In this document: positions 1 through 8,500 of the stretch, piece after piece
Position numbering within the stretch: the stretch's first letter is position 1
Layout: every line of letters begins with the position of its first letter
From: JAYZDF01 sp036337945
GTDB lineage: Bacteria; Myxococcota; Kuafuiibacteriia; Kuafuiibacteriales; Kuafuiibacteriaceae
Assembly: GCA_036337945.1 (NCBI GenBank)
Contig: JAYZDF010000114.1
Coordinates: 1-15,472 of the forward strand
Direction: 5' to 3'
Length of the DNA stretch: 15,472 nucleotides
Notes under the pieces: generated by a model
Database searches by the model: none
What the model was told of the DNA's origin: nothing
What the model saw: the letters and a program-made list of their open reading frames with translations, nothing else
Program-made: the position numbers and the translations under genes

Positions 1-523
1 CATCGCCCTCTTTGATCACAACATCGTTTTTCTTGTAGGATTTTACTTCGGATCGCGCGATTAGTTTTTTTATGATCGGTTCAGAGAGTTCTCGAAAGTG
101 GTGGCAGTTTCGAATAAAACTTTCAGTCGTTCGACGTTTAAAGACATCTTCAAGTCGTTTCTTAACTTGTTTAAATTTCTTTGTAGCTTTGGTGAAAGGG
201 ACTTGTCTGATTTGAAGAAGTTCACTTTGCGTCGTCGACAAAGCGGAAGCTGTTCGTTCGCCCAGCCCGAGCATCGCCATTTCGCCAAAATAATCGCCAG
301 GTCCAAGCGTGACGAGATTCTTGAGAAGTCCGTCACTTTGGTAAGCCTGAATGTTAATGCGACCGTTAAGAACAACAAACAGACAGTCTCCGTATTCGCC
401 TTGGCGGATCACATACTGATTGGGGGTGTATCTAAACGTTTCGCCTGCGGTAAATAGATTTGATAATGTTGCATCATCGAGACCATCGAAGAGCGGAACT
501 TTTTTGAGAACCTCGACACTCAT
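1..523 (-). CDS. Tandem cyclic-nucleotide-binding domain protein (3' part missing)
   Basis: Leftward reading frame, open from the ATG at 521-523 to the window edge (174 complete codons, no stop), so the C-terminus is not visible. Residues 5-125 form a cyclic-nucleotide-binding (CNB) domain. It opens with the usual VPLFDGL start and carries a phosphate-binding cassette FGEMAML..GERTAS at 79-93, with Gly80-Glu81 and Arg90 in the places that contact the cyclic phosphate and ribose in PKA/CRP-type domains. A second CNB domain begins near residue 143 (FRELSEPIIKKL, then KKNDVVIKEGD) and runs off the edge. No signal peptide or DNA-binding helix is visible in this part. It is divergent from the barrel-cytochrome operon, so a regulatory link is possible but only inferred. 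The family call is firm; ligand (cAMP, cGMP, other) and output domain are unknown. Confidence 0.85.
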   Translation of the reverse strand, partial: MSVEVLKKVPLFDGLDDATLSNLFTAGETFRYTPNQYVIRQGEYGDCLFVVLNGRINIQAYQSDGLLKNLVTLGPGDYFGEMAMLGLGERTASALSTTQSELLQIRQVPFTKATKKFKQVKKRLEDVFKRRTTESFIRNCHHFRELSEPIIKKLIARSEVKSYKKNDVVIKEGD

Positions 524-556
524 CTGCTCAATAAAAAAGGTAGCAGAAAGGACAAC

Positions 557-585
557 TTGTAACAAACTTTGGGAAGTGATAAATC
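557..585 (+). promoter_or_regulatory. Possible promoter of the barrel-cytochrome operon
   Basis: TTGTAA (557-562) and TAAATC (580-585) are separated by 17 bp; the second box has an upstream TG (578-579, extended -10 like). The match to sigma-70 consensus is partial (4/6 and 3/6). The site lies in the 116-bp divergent gap, about 55 bp upstream of the ATG at 640. The small palindrome TTGTAACAA (557-565) overlaps the -35 box and could be an operator, but nothing identifies its regulator. Confidence 0.25.
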
Positions 586-639
586 TACGGAAGCGTCGAT
601 GTTTACCGTGCTATTCAGCGATTTATTGGAACGAAGGAA

Positions 640-2193
640 ATGTCAGGCAAAAAGCAGACTCAAAACGTGAAGTGTTTCCGTGTTTTTCCAAACGTGAGGC
701 TTCCTTTTAGTGCGAACCCTTTTGTCATTTGCCTCACAGTTCTGACTCTTGCCCCTCAACGTTCACAAGCTCAAACAGTAAATACAAACGCACAGCTCAA
801 TCGTGCGCTCAGTGAGTACATGTTTTTTTCGGCGAGGCTTGGGGCAGCTCACCGGCAAGCCCTTTTCTTCGATGAAAATATTCCTTCACCAAACAGCTCT
901 GACGAATTTCGACTCCGTGTTTCCGGAGCTATGGAAAACATGGGAAAAATTGGCGGGTATTTTGGTTTGTCGGTCGTCCAACGGCCGCTACTTGAGTCAG
1001 CAGACAATACGGCAAGTCCCTTCGCGGATCCCTATGATCGGTTTTCCGCGGCTCGTAATATCCGGCTACACAGTGCGCATTTGGAGTATAGAGTAAAGGA
1101 CGAGGAACGCAGAGAAAACTTTCGATTTCGAGCCGGTCGGATCGCGACTCTAGACAACAATGGACAACTTCTACTTTGCGATGGAATTTCGTTTCGGCTC
1201 GCGCCGTCTCAAGCATTAGCAATCAGTGCCTCAGGAGGCATCCGCGGACGTTTAGATGATGAAAGAGGCTATCGCGATAGAAACCTGCCACAACAGGTTT
1301 GCGCAGGAAGCGAGATTCGCTGGCGACGTGATGATTGGTACCTATCTGCGTCGTACAGATACGAGCAAGTCCACCGAAATCGCGTTTCGGGTGGATACTT
1401 TGACGAAAACTGGAACGCGCAACTTGGATTCGAACTGATGGATTACGAAGACAGTGCGCAAGAAGGGAATAATCCAGTTGTTATTGTTGATCTCGACGGT
1501 GGATTTTTGTCCGATGATCAAAGGTGGGCGAGTGACTGGTATGTATACGCGCAGCTCGGTGTTGACCCAAGAAGCTACGGACGGGCCGATTTCACATTAA
1601 ATACGCAAATGCCTGGCAGCCTTTCTGCAAATCGGCTTTATTTTGGAGCAGCCGATCCCCATGTCCGTGCTCGACTTGATAACCATTTTTGGATTGCGTC
1701 GTCATTCGCTCTTCAGGGTGGAGGCTTTGCCCGGTTTATTCTGAATAGCGAAGACCAAGATAGTATGAGACCACAACTCCTAGAAGCCTGGCTCGGTCCA
1801 GAGTTCATGCAAAGTCGTGGTTACCGAGCGGGTATAGAGCTTCAGGTGAGCACGGAGGAAGCAGGAGAATCGTCAGTATTTTTGAACACAGGCGATCAAG
1901 TTGATCGGCGAATAGGATGGCAGGCCTATGGTGAAATTCCTCTGAAGCCCGCTGATTCCTTCGCAATTGCCCTAAGACCTCATGTGCGGGCGACTTGGAT
2001 AAATACTCAATCTATTCTTTCAGACGCAGACAATCAGCTCCGAATTTCTGGGGGACTGCTCAGTACATTTGTGTGGCAAAAAAGAGGCAAAATTGCGGTA
2101 CACTATGAACTAGAAAATTTGCCGGAGTTTGGGTCCGATGGTACTCGATCGGTTCACAGAGCCGAGCTTTGGATTGAAGGAACGTACCAATGA
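640..2193 (+). CDS. Outer-membrane beta-barrel protein of a porin-cytochrome locus
   Basis: A 517-residue exported protein. The N-terminus has a long basic n-region (residues 1-26), a hydrophobic core around 27-38 and a likely signal peptidase I site after SQA (42-44). The mature part is rich in alternating polar/aromatic stretches with short acidic turns, for example near residues 150-240 and in the last 60 residues. That is the pattern of an outer-membrane barrel, although the C-terminal residue is Gln and not the common Phe. I do not recognise a named family. Position gives the best clue: it is translationally coupled (ATGA overlap) to two multiheme cytochrome c genes, as are the barrels that insulate cytochromes in porin-cytochrome conduits (MtrB/OmbB-type). 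AAGGAA lies directly against the ATG at 640, with a TGGA further upstream (627-630). No better in-frame start precedes the signal peptide. Barrel call fairly sure; electron-conduit role inferred. Confidence 0.75.
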   Translation: MSGKKQTQNVKCFRVFPNVRLPFSANPFVICLTVLTLAPQRSQAQTVNTNAQLNRALSEYMFFSARLGAAHRQALFFDENIPSPNSSDEFRLRVSGAMENMGKIGGYFGLSVVQRPLLESADNTASPFADPYDRFSAARNIRLHSAHLEYRVKDEERRENFRFRAGRIATLDNNGQLLLCDGISFRLAPSQALAISASGGIRGRLDDERGYRDRNLPQQVCAGSEIRWRRDDWYLSASYRYEQVHRNRVSGGYFDENWNAQLGFELMDYEDSAQEGNNPVVIVDLDGGFLSDDQRWASDWYVYAQLGVDPRSYGRADFTLNTQMPGSLSANRLYFGAADPHVRARLDNHFWIASSFALQGGGFARFILNSEDQDSMRPQLLEAWLGPEFMQSRGYRAGIELQVSTEEAGESSVFLNTGDQVDRRIGWQAYGEIPLKPADSFAIALRPHVRATWINTQSILSDADNQLRISGGLLSTFVWQKRGKIAVHYELENLPEFGSDGTRSVHRAELWIEGTYQ

Positions 2194-3095
2194 GAAATGC
2201 ACAGAAACTGATACTTGGATCCGTTGTGAGCCTTGTTGTTGTAAGCGCGCTACTCATCTCCGGACAGTCTGGCCACACTCAAGTTCCTGCAAAGGCCAAA
2301 TCGGTCGCGGTAGATCTTTCGAAGCCGTTTGATCACGGAAGTCACCTGAAATTACTCCGCAAAAAAGGCGACAAACTTATGGCATGTGACGATTGCCATG
2401 AACAAAAAGTAACGGCAGCGAACAAAGGTTTCCCAATTTGTGAAGAAGCAAGAATGCCATTTCCGAGTCACAACAAGTGTACAGGCTGTCACCCGAAAGC
2501 GTTTTGGACTCGACCCCTACAAATTTGTACAAACTGTCATCTTGAAAATACCTTCACTAAACAACCGCCACTAAAGCCTCAGACAACACAGAACGCACCT
2601 CTTCGAACAAAATTTGATCACAAGTTACATCTTCATGATTCGGGACGCGTCAAAAAACGCTTCAAATTCGAGAAAGATTGCTCGTTTTGTCACAACTTTT
2701 CTGATGGCGGCAAAAAGGTTGAATTTCCGGGACATGCCCAATGCTGTGATTGCCACACAAAAGAAAATGTCGAACCAAACATTAACGATTGTGCTGGTTG
2801 TCATGCGCGACCAAAATGGCAAAAGGCACCCAAATCGAAAATCAAAAAATTCAGCCACGAGGACCATATGCTAGACCCTCTAACCGGTGCTTCTCTGGAT
2901 TGTGAGAGATGTCATTCGTCGGTAAAAGAGGCTACTCGAGTAAAGGATATTGCCAAACCTGTGATGGCGACATGTGTGGAATGTCACCAAGGCGAAGTCG
3001 CGTTTGATTATACAAACTGCCTTAAGTGTCACGGGGACAATATTACAAAAATGCCAGTGCCCGAATCCCACAGCGCCGCTCTTCCTAAGAAATGA
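2190..3095 (+). CDS. Nine-heme periplasmic cytochrome c (class III / cytochrome c7-like repeats)
   Basis: A 301-residue protein with a signal peptide (hydrophobic residues 8-24; no lipobox) and nine CxxCH heme c sites at residues 66, 97, 113, 164, 185, 201, 238, 262 and 277. Extra histidines precede the clusters (FDHGSH at 47-52, FDHKLHLH at 142-149, FSHEDH at 221-226), as expected for distal ligands of bis-His hemes in class III/c7-type cytochromes. The sites recur in groups of three, suggesting three repeats of a triheme unit. It should be matured in the periplasm by the cytochrome c assembly system and pass electrons between inner-membrane donors and the barrel or the next cytochrome. The start overlaps the stop of the barrel gene (ATGA), with AAGGAA at 2177-2182 as ribosome-binding site. 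Heme count is read directly; redox partners are inferred. Confidence 0.92.
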   Translation: MRNAQKLILGSVVSLVVVSALLISGQSGHTQVPAKAKSVAVDLSKPFDHGSHLKLLRKKGDKLMACDDCHEQKVTAANKGFPICEEARMPFPSHNKCTGCHPKAFWTRPLQICTNCHLENTFTKQPPLKPQTTQNAPLRTKFDHKLHLHDSGRVKKRFKFEKDCSFCHNFSDGGKKVEFPGHAQCCDCHTKENVEPNINDCAGCHARPKWQKAPKSKIKKFSHEDHMLDPLTGASLDCERCHSSVKEATRVKDIAKPVMATCVECHQGEVAFDYTNCLKCHGDNITKMPVPESHSAALPKK

Positions 3096-4972
3096 ATCGA
3101 CTACGACTCTTACTCGGTGTCGCAGTCGCGGCATTGCTATGGACCACAAGTCCTAACGCTTGGAGCAAGATGACGATGAAGTGCCAGGGGGAAGAGTGGT
3201 CTGTCATCGCCAAACAAAAATATGACAACGAAGAATTCGGGCGTTATCTTGCGTCGTTAAACAAAAGGGTTGGGACGGAGACATGTCCACAAGGTCGCTT
3301 CATTCGATTGCTCGGTACGATTAGACACAAAGTTAGGCCCGGTCAGACTGTGCGCATTATCGCGAAGCGGTTTTTACGAGGAAGAAATGCCGAGAACTAT
3401 CTTCGTGCAGTAAATGGAATGTCTCCAAAAGAGGAACCCAGTTCAGGGCAAGTCTTCAATATACCAACAGAGGTTATGATTGCGGCAAAGGACATTGATC
3501 ACCTGTCGGGACTTCTAGGAACCAAGCTATTACTTGATTACAATCGTGTGAAATCAACAAAAGCACTTAGAAAACTCAGAAAAATATACGCGCCGGTCGC
3601 TCCGGGGCTGCGAGAAAAACCGGTTATAATTGCCAAAAAAGATGGGGCTACGCAGGTAAAGGCGCCTACGAGAGAAATCGAAGTTCAGACGGAGGTAAAA
3701 ACTGAAATCGGCTCGTCTAAAGAACGGCTGGTCGAAGTTGAGCGAAAAGATCGAGAAAAGGCGGCGGAGCGAGATATAGCTTTCGTACCGAGTGCAAAAT
3801 TAGAAATTCCCAAAGTGATTCAAACGAGAAATGCGAGCGCAATCCGTGCGAGTTATGCAGAGTTCACTCACGCAACGCATGCGATGGTACTTGGGAAAGA
3901 TGAACAATGTAAGACCTGTCACATTGACCACCCCAATCCTTACAAAGCGTATTTTGCTGTTCCTGAAGCAGTCTGTACTCAATGTCATGCCATAGCGAGT
4001 CCACAAGATGCCACGGAACGAGTGAACCAGCTTCCTCTCTATTATAGTCACAATCAGCATCTGAATCCGAAAGGTGAGGTAGCGAAAGATTACACGACGG
4101 CCTGCGCCTTGTGTCATCGCCCCGAAGACGAAGGTACAATGACTAAGCCAGGCCACAATACCTGCAGCAAATGTCATAACGCTTCTGAGAACAAAGTGAC
4201 TGTCAAAAATCACTGCGAAGCTTGTCACGGTGAAACCGAACAGTTTAATCGTGACCTTTCGGCGAAACTACTTTTGGCGGAACACCTGAAAAAATCTATA
4301 CGCGGAAACAATCTTATCTTCGCGCACAACAATCATCTAAGCGCCCTAAAGCAACAAGGCCTGAACGGCGACGCGCCCTGTGAAACTTGTCATAGCAATG
4401 TTCGTGAAAGTCAGACCCTTGCAGACATTGAACCGCAAAAAATGGGAGATTGTTTGGAATGCCACCAAGGGCTCCGGAAAGTAGTCAACGACACAGCCCA
4501 ATCGTTGGATGAATGTAAAACCTGCCACGTCGAGCAAATGACCGCATTCGTTCCCGCATTCGGAAACGTAGTCGATAAACCTCTTTCACACACAATGTTC
4601 TTTCGAAAAAACCATCAAACGGCTGCTGCTCAAGACGAAAAGGTTTGTCAGTCTTGTCATAGTTCCCTTGCGGGTGGATCGGGGCAGAACTGCGATCGAT
4701 GTCATTCTCAAATGAGGCCCGTTGATCATACACCGCACTATCGAGAACACGCTCATGGTCGAGCCTCGATTCGACAGCCGGAGCGATGTGCCACCTGTCA
4801 TCAAGCAGATCGATGCGTAGACTGCCACTCTGTCCGACCAAGGAATCACTTCCCGAAACAGAGTTTTCTCCAAGGCGGGCATGGGAGAAAGGCTCGCTTT
4901 TCTCCAAGAAACTGCCTGACATGCCATCAGCCAGAGCGTGAATGCGCCAGCTGCCATAACGTTAGGGAGTAA
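3092..4972 (+). CDS. Fourteen-heme cytochrome c with N-terminal LysM-like region
   Basis: A 626-residue exported protein (signal peptide about residues 1-25, cleavage near the Ala-Trp-Ser at 23-25). Residues 79-125 look like a LysM domain: HKVRPGQTVRIIAKRF, then a central AVNGM, and GQVFNIP at the end. Residues 31-75 may be a degenerate first copy (GEEWSVIAK). LysM domains bind peptidoglycan, so this would fix the cytochrome to the cell wall. A charged linker (170-240) follows, then fourteen CxxCH sites at 273, 295, 338, 358, 375, 430, 454, 475, 519, 534, 566, 575, 608 and 618, with many extra His as likely distal ligands. The last six hemes are closely packed with the spacing typical of decaheme and NrfH-like modules. 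The start overlaps the previous stop (ATGA), so it is the third gene of the same operon. Cytochrome call is firm; LysM call is good but by eye; location (periplasmic and wall-bound) inferred. Confidence 0.9.
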   Translation: MNRLRLLLGVAVAALLWTTSPNAWSKMTMKCQGEEWSVIAKQKYDNEEFGRYLASLNKRVGTETCPQGRFIRLLGTIRHKVRPGQTVRIIAKRFLRGRNAENYLRAVNGMSPKEEPSSGQVFNIPTEVMIAAKDIDHLSGLLGTKLLLDYNRVKSTKALRKLRKIYAPVAPGLREKPVIIAKKDGATQVKAPTREIEVQTEVKTEIGSSKERLVEVERKDREKAAERDIAFVPSAKLEIPKVIQTRNASAIRASYAEFTHATHAMVLGKDEQCKTCHIDHPNPYKAYFAVPEAVCTQCHAIASPQDATERVNQLPLYYSHNQHLNPKGEVAKDYTTACALCHRPEDEGTMTKPGHNTCSKCHNASENKVTVKNHCEACHGETEQFNRDLSAKLLLAEHLKKSIRGNNLIFAHNNHLSALKQQGLNGDAPCETCHSNVRESQTLADIEPQKMGDCLECHQGLRKVVNDTAQSLDECKTCHVEQMTAFVPAFGNVVDKPLSHTMFFRKNHQTAAAQDEKVCQSCHSSLAGGSGQNCDRCHSQMRPVDHTPHYREHAHGRASIRQPERCATCHQADRCVDCHSVRPRNHFPKQSFLQGGHGRKARFSPRNCLTCHQPERECASCHNVRE

Positions 4973-4985
4973 CCCTAAACTTCAG

Positions 4986-5393
4986 TTATCGGGAAACGCG
5001 TCCTTTTTTATCTCTTTCGAGCTGTTCTTTGTAGGCCACAGAGTATCGAGTCCATGGACGAGCTTCGAGTCTTTTGCGTTCGATTTGCTCTTCGGTTCCC
5101 TGACAAATCCCGTAGGTTCCAAGCTCAAACTTGCCGAGTGCCGTTTCAATTTCTCGCAGTAATTTTACTTCTTTATCAAGAAGACGCATATTGAAAGCTT
5201 CCTCAGTAGCATGGTTTGCTTGGTCAATTTCTTCGGTGAGCTCAGAGAAATTTTCTACACGGGTCGTATCCGCTCGATTTCGAATTCTTTCCGAAACCTC
5301 TTCTCTGAGTTGCAGGAGCTTTTCTCTAAACTGCTCCAACTCCGCTTCACTTAGGGGTTCTTCTACCTCTAAAGGCTTTTTACGCGTTGCCAT
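4986..5393 (-). CDS. DksA/TraR-family RNA polymerase-binding protein with degenerate zinc finger
   Basis: A 135-residue protein; DksA proteins are about 150. The N-terminal half is a charged coiled coil (15-90). Its tip carries Asp57-Gln-Ala59, matching the Asp-x-Ala pair that DksA inserts into the RNA polymerase secondary channel. The C-terminal part keeps the family signature (GTYGIC, then IERKRLEARP), but the four zinc ligands are reduced to one. The first pair reads Cys97-Gln-Gly-Thr100 and the second Ser118-Val-Ala-Tyr121, at the normal 18-residue spacing. It probably acts on transcription initiation, perhaps with ppGpp, without zinc. The start at ATG 5391-5393 is chosen because CGAGGT lies 9 bp upstream and the MATRKK start fits; an ATG 13 codons further upstream lacks such a site. 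It is convergent with the cytochrome operon (13-bp gap) and divergent from the synthase gene. Confidence 0.85.
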   Translation of the reverse strand: MATRKKPLEVEEPLSEAELEQFREKLLQLREEVSERIRNRADTTRVENFSELTEEIDQANHATEEAFNMRLLDKEVKLLREIETALGKFELGTYGICQGTEEQIERKRLEARPWTRYSVAYKEQLERDKKGRVSR

Positions 5394-5422
5394 ATAAATA
5401 ATACCTCGTATTGGGGTGCGCA

Positions 5423-5451
5423 GTTGTAGCACCGTAAAGAGGCAATTTCCA
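5423..5451 (-). promoter_or_regulatory. Possible promoter of the DksA-like gene
   Basis: Read on the minus strand, TGGAAA (5451-5446) and TACAAC (5428-5423) are separated by 17 bp, each matching sigma-70 consensus in four of six positions. It would give a leader of roughly 25-30 nt carrying the CGAGGT ribosome-binding site. Read by eye only. No convincing plus-strand promoter for the synthase gene is evident in the same 162-bp gap. Confidence 0.3.
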
Positions 5452-5555
5452 GCCCCTTAGGCAAACGATCGGTCCAGGAACAAAAATACTTGGGAATATC
5501 AGTACCCTATGTTCGTATTTACCGGCCGCATGCAGTCATTAGAAGTGAGAGACAG

Positions 5556-8500
5556 ATGAAGCATTCCACTCCTTTGGCCATTGTTGGCGTTGCGGGTCGT
5601 TTTCCTGGTGCACCCGATCGAAATGTCTTCTGGAAAAATATTCTTCGAGATCACTACGCCATTAAGAAAATGCCGAGCGACCGTTTTCATCGTGAGCGTT
5701 ATTTTGATCCAGAAATTGGTGCCTACGGTAAATCATATTGTGAACTAGGAGGTCTCATCGACGAAGTTCCTTTTGATACGAAATACTTTCGAATTCCTCC
5801 GAAGGTCCTGGCCTCAACGGACATTGCTCAACTTTGGGCATTACAAGTTGCGCTTGAAACCATCATAGATGCCGGCCGCACGCCTGAAGATTTAAAAGGA
5901 CATCATTGCGGAGTCTTTATCGGGCACGCACGAGGCTCCATGCTGACATCCGATATGGCATTCAGTACCGCGGTCGAGGGTATCATTGAACAAGCCAAAC
6001 GCTTAGAGAACTGCCCGAGTTCTATTCACAGACACGAAGCAACGGTCGTAGATCAAATTCACGGCCATTACCCCAAACGTACCGAAGATGGCGGTACCGG
6101 TACGATCGCCTCAGCGCTCGCTGGACGGATCACATCCACGTTCGAGTGGACTGGCCCGCACATGGTCATTGATGCCGCCTGTGCATCGAGCTTCGCGGCA
6201 CTTGATATGGCCGCTCGAGCTATTCGTTCAGGCAGACTTCCAATGGCACTCGTGGGAGGGGCCTCTTATAGCCAAGAGCTATCGGTGATCTTGTTCGCTC
6301 AGTCTCGAGCACTATCTCCAAATGGAACCTATCCTTTTGATCGTCGCGCAGACGGGTTCATTAGTTCTGATGGTGTCGGCTTTCTACTTATCATGCCGTT
6401 AGAAAAAGCTATCGCGGAAGGCTACTCAGTCAAAGCGGTGATTCAAGGCATCGGGGGGAGCTGCGATGGAAAAGGAAAAGCACTTTGGGCTCCGAGAAAA
6501 GAGGGGCAGGTGCTGGCTATGCAACGCGCGTATCAAGAGGCAAACATCGACCCCGCAAGTATTGGTCTCATCGAAGCCCATGCGACCAGCACTGCGCTAG
6601 GCGACGCTACTGAAATTGACTCCATACAAGAAGTCTTCGGACCCCATGGCTTTGGACCGGCCACACTACCCATCGGGTCTGTCAAAGGGAATATTGGTCA
6701 CTGCCGAGAGGCCGCTGGTATCGCGGGATTGATAAAGGCGATAAGCGCGCTCGAGCAGAAAGTTATTCCACCAACAGGAAATTTTCGAGACCCCAACCCT
6801 GAAATACCTTGGGATGAACGCTGTGCTACCGTTTCTACTACACCAAAAGAGTGGGAGGAATCTACGCATCCACGACGTGCCGGCTGCAACGCGTTTGGCA
6901 TCGGCGGGCTGAACTATCACGTTATTGTCGAGGAGGCGACACCCCAAAAATCAAACTTTTTTTCGAGCACACGTTCGGGTGTTTCAAAGGGTACAGATTC
7001 AACACCCAGCTCTGAAGAAAATGACGATATCGCCATCGTCGGAATGGGATTAAGAGTTCCTTCAGCCAGCGATCTTGAATCCTTTTGGAATCTCCTGGCC
7101 ACTAAGAAACAAGTTTTTCAAGATGTTCCAAAAGAGAGATGGTCTTCTGAGGTGTACTTCAAAGAGGGTGACCGAGAAACATACCGAACCTACGCCAAGA
7201 AAGGTGGCTTTGTAACTGACTTTGAAGCAAACTGGAGACAATATCGTGTCCCGCCAAAACTGATCGAGAGAAACGATCCATTGCAATTCATGCTTCTAGA
7301 GTCAGCACTTGATGCCCTGACAGACGCGAACCTGGATCTCACGGCCGAGCAACGAAAAAATACAGGCGTGTTTATTGGGACAGTATTCGGGAGCGACTAT
7401 GCTTTAGAGCTTTCTCTGTCGATTCGAGCCCTCGAACTCGCCGAGCAATTTGCCGAATGCGAAGGACGACCGAACGATCAAAAACTGATTCTTGAAATTG
7501 CCGAAGCATTACGAACAAAATTGCCGTCTATCAATGAAGACTCAAGTGGTAGTCTTAGCTCAAGCACACTAGCCTCACGAATCTCTAAAACGCTTGATCT
7601 CATGGGGCCAACATTTTCCATCGATGCCGCCTGCGCCTCTTCTTTGGCTTCGCTCGACATTGCCTGCGACTACCTCCGAAGTGGACAACTCGATCATGTC
7701 CTTTACGGAGGTGGAGATCGCGCTATGCGAATCCAAAGATATGAGGCCTATTGCCAGTTTCACGCGATCACCAAGCAATCATTTCCTCGTCCGTTTGACG
7801 AAAACGCGGATGGATTCCTTCCCGGAGAGGGTGCTGGAATTTGTGTTCTAAAGCGGCACAAAGATGCACTGAAAGATGGGGATAAAATCTACGCAATCAT
7901 TCGGGGTATTGGTTCATCGAGTGACGGTGAGCGAAAAAGTCTGCACAAACCCAGTGCGGTTGGATTGGGCAGAGCAATGACCCGAGCCCTTGACGAACGG
8001 GACATCGAAGCGTCAAAAATACAATTTGTAGAATGCCACGGTGGAGGTACTCCGTCAGGAGACAGGACAGAAATTACCGCGCTCAACGATGTCTACGCGT
8101 CAAACGCGAAGGAAACCGATTTATTCGTAACGACGTTAAAGAGTAATCTCGGGCATACTCAAGGTGCAGCCGGAGCGCTCTCGATTATTAAATCTGCACT
8201 ATGTCTGCATCATCACGAAGTACCGCCGGTGGCTGGTCTGAAGACCGCAGCAAACTTCGGTGAAGATAAGAAGTCTATTCGAGCTCTCCAAGACATGGCT
8301 CAGATTTCAAACGCCCCCTACCCTGCTTACGGAGCAGTTTCAGCAATGGGACTCGGAGGTATCAACTATCATGTGGTGCTCGAAAGCGGGAAAGTCCTTG
8401 AGAATACGAAAGACGAAGACCTTTTATACCTGGTTCAAGACAGCACAAAAAATGGGCTGAAACAGCAAATATCATCTCTCACAGCGAAAGAACTCTACAG

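Noticed and set aside
98..457. Plus-strand 119-codon open frame upstream of the barrel gene
   Set aside because: It is the antisense shadow of the CNB-domain gene, whose cassette motif and hydrophobic pattern are clear on the minus strand.
4586..4957. Minus-strand open frames within the 14-heme cytochrome gene
   Set aside because: They are antisense to CxxCH codons and show no family features or ribosome-binding sites.
4962..4978. Perfect 6-bp inverted repeat (TTAGGG, 5-base loop, CCCTAA) over the stop codon of the 14-heme cytochrome gene, suggesting a terminator between convergent genes
   Set aside because: The stem is short and neither strand has a T-run after it, so an intrinsic terminator is not supported.
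5394..5432. Earlier ATG (5432) for the DksA-like gene
   Set aside because: It would place the candidate promoter and the good CGAGGT site inside the coding region, and the added residues do not resemble a DksA N-terminus.
5490..5555. TTG start 22 codons upstream for the megasynthase, with AGGAA 9 bp before it
   Set aside because: The extra residues do not belong to the ketosynthase fold and ATG 5556 lies just ahead of the KS motif. It cannot be fully excluded without N-terminal data.
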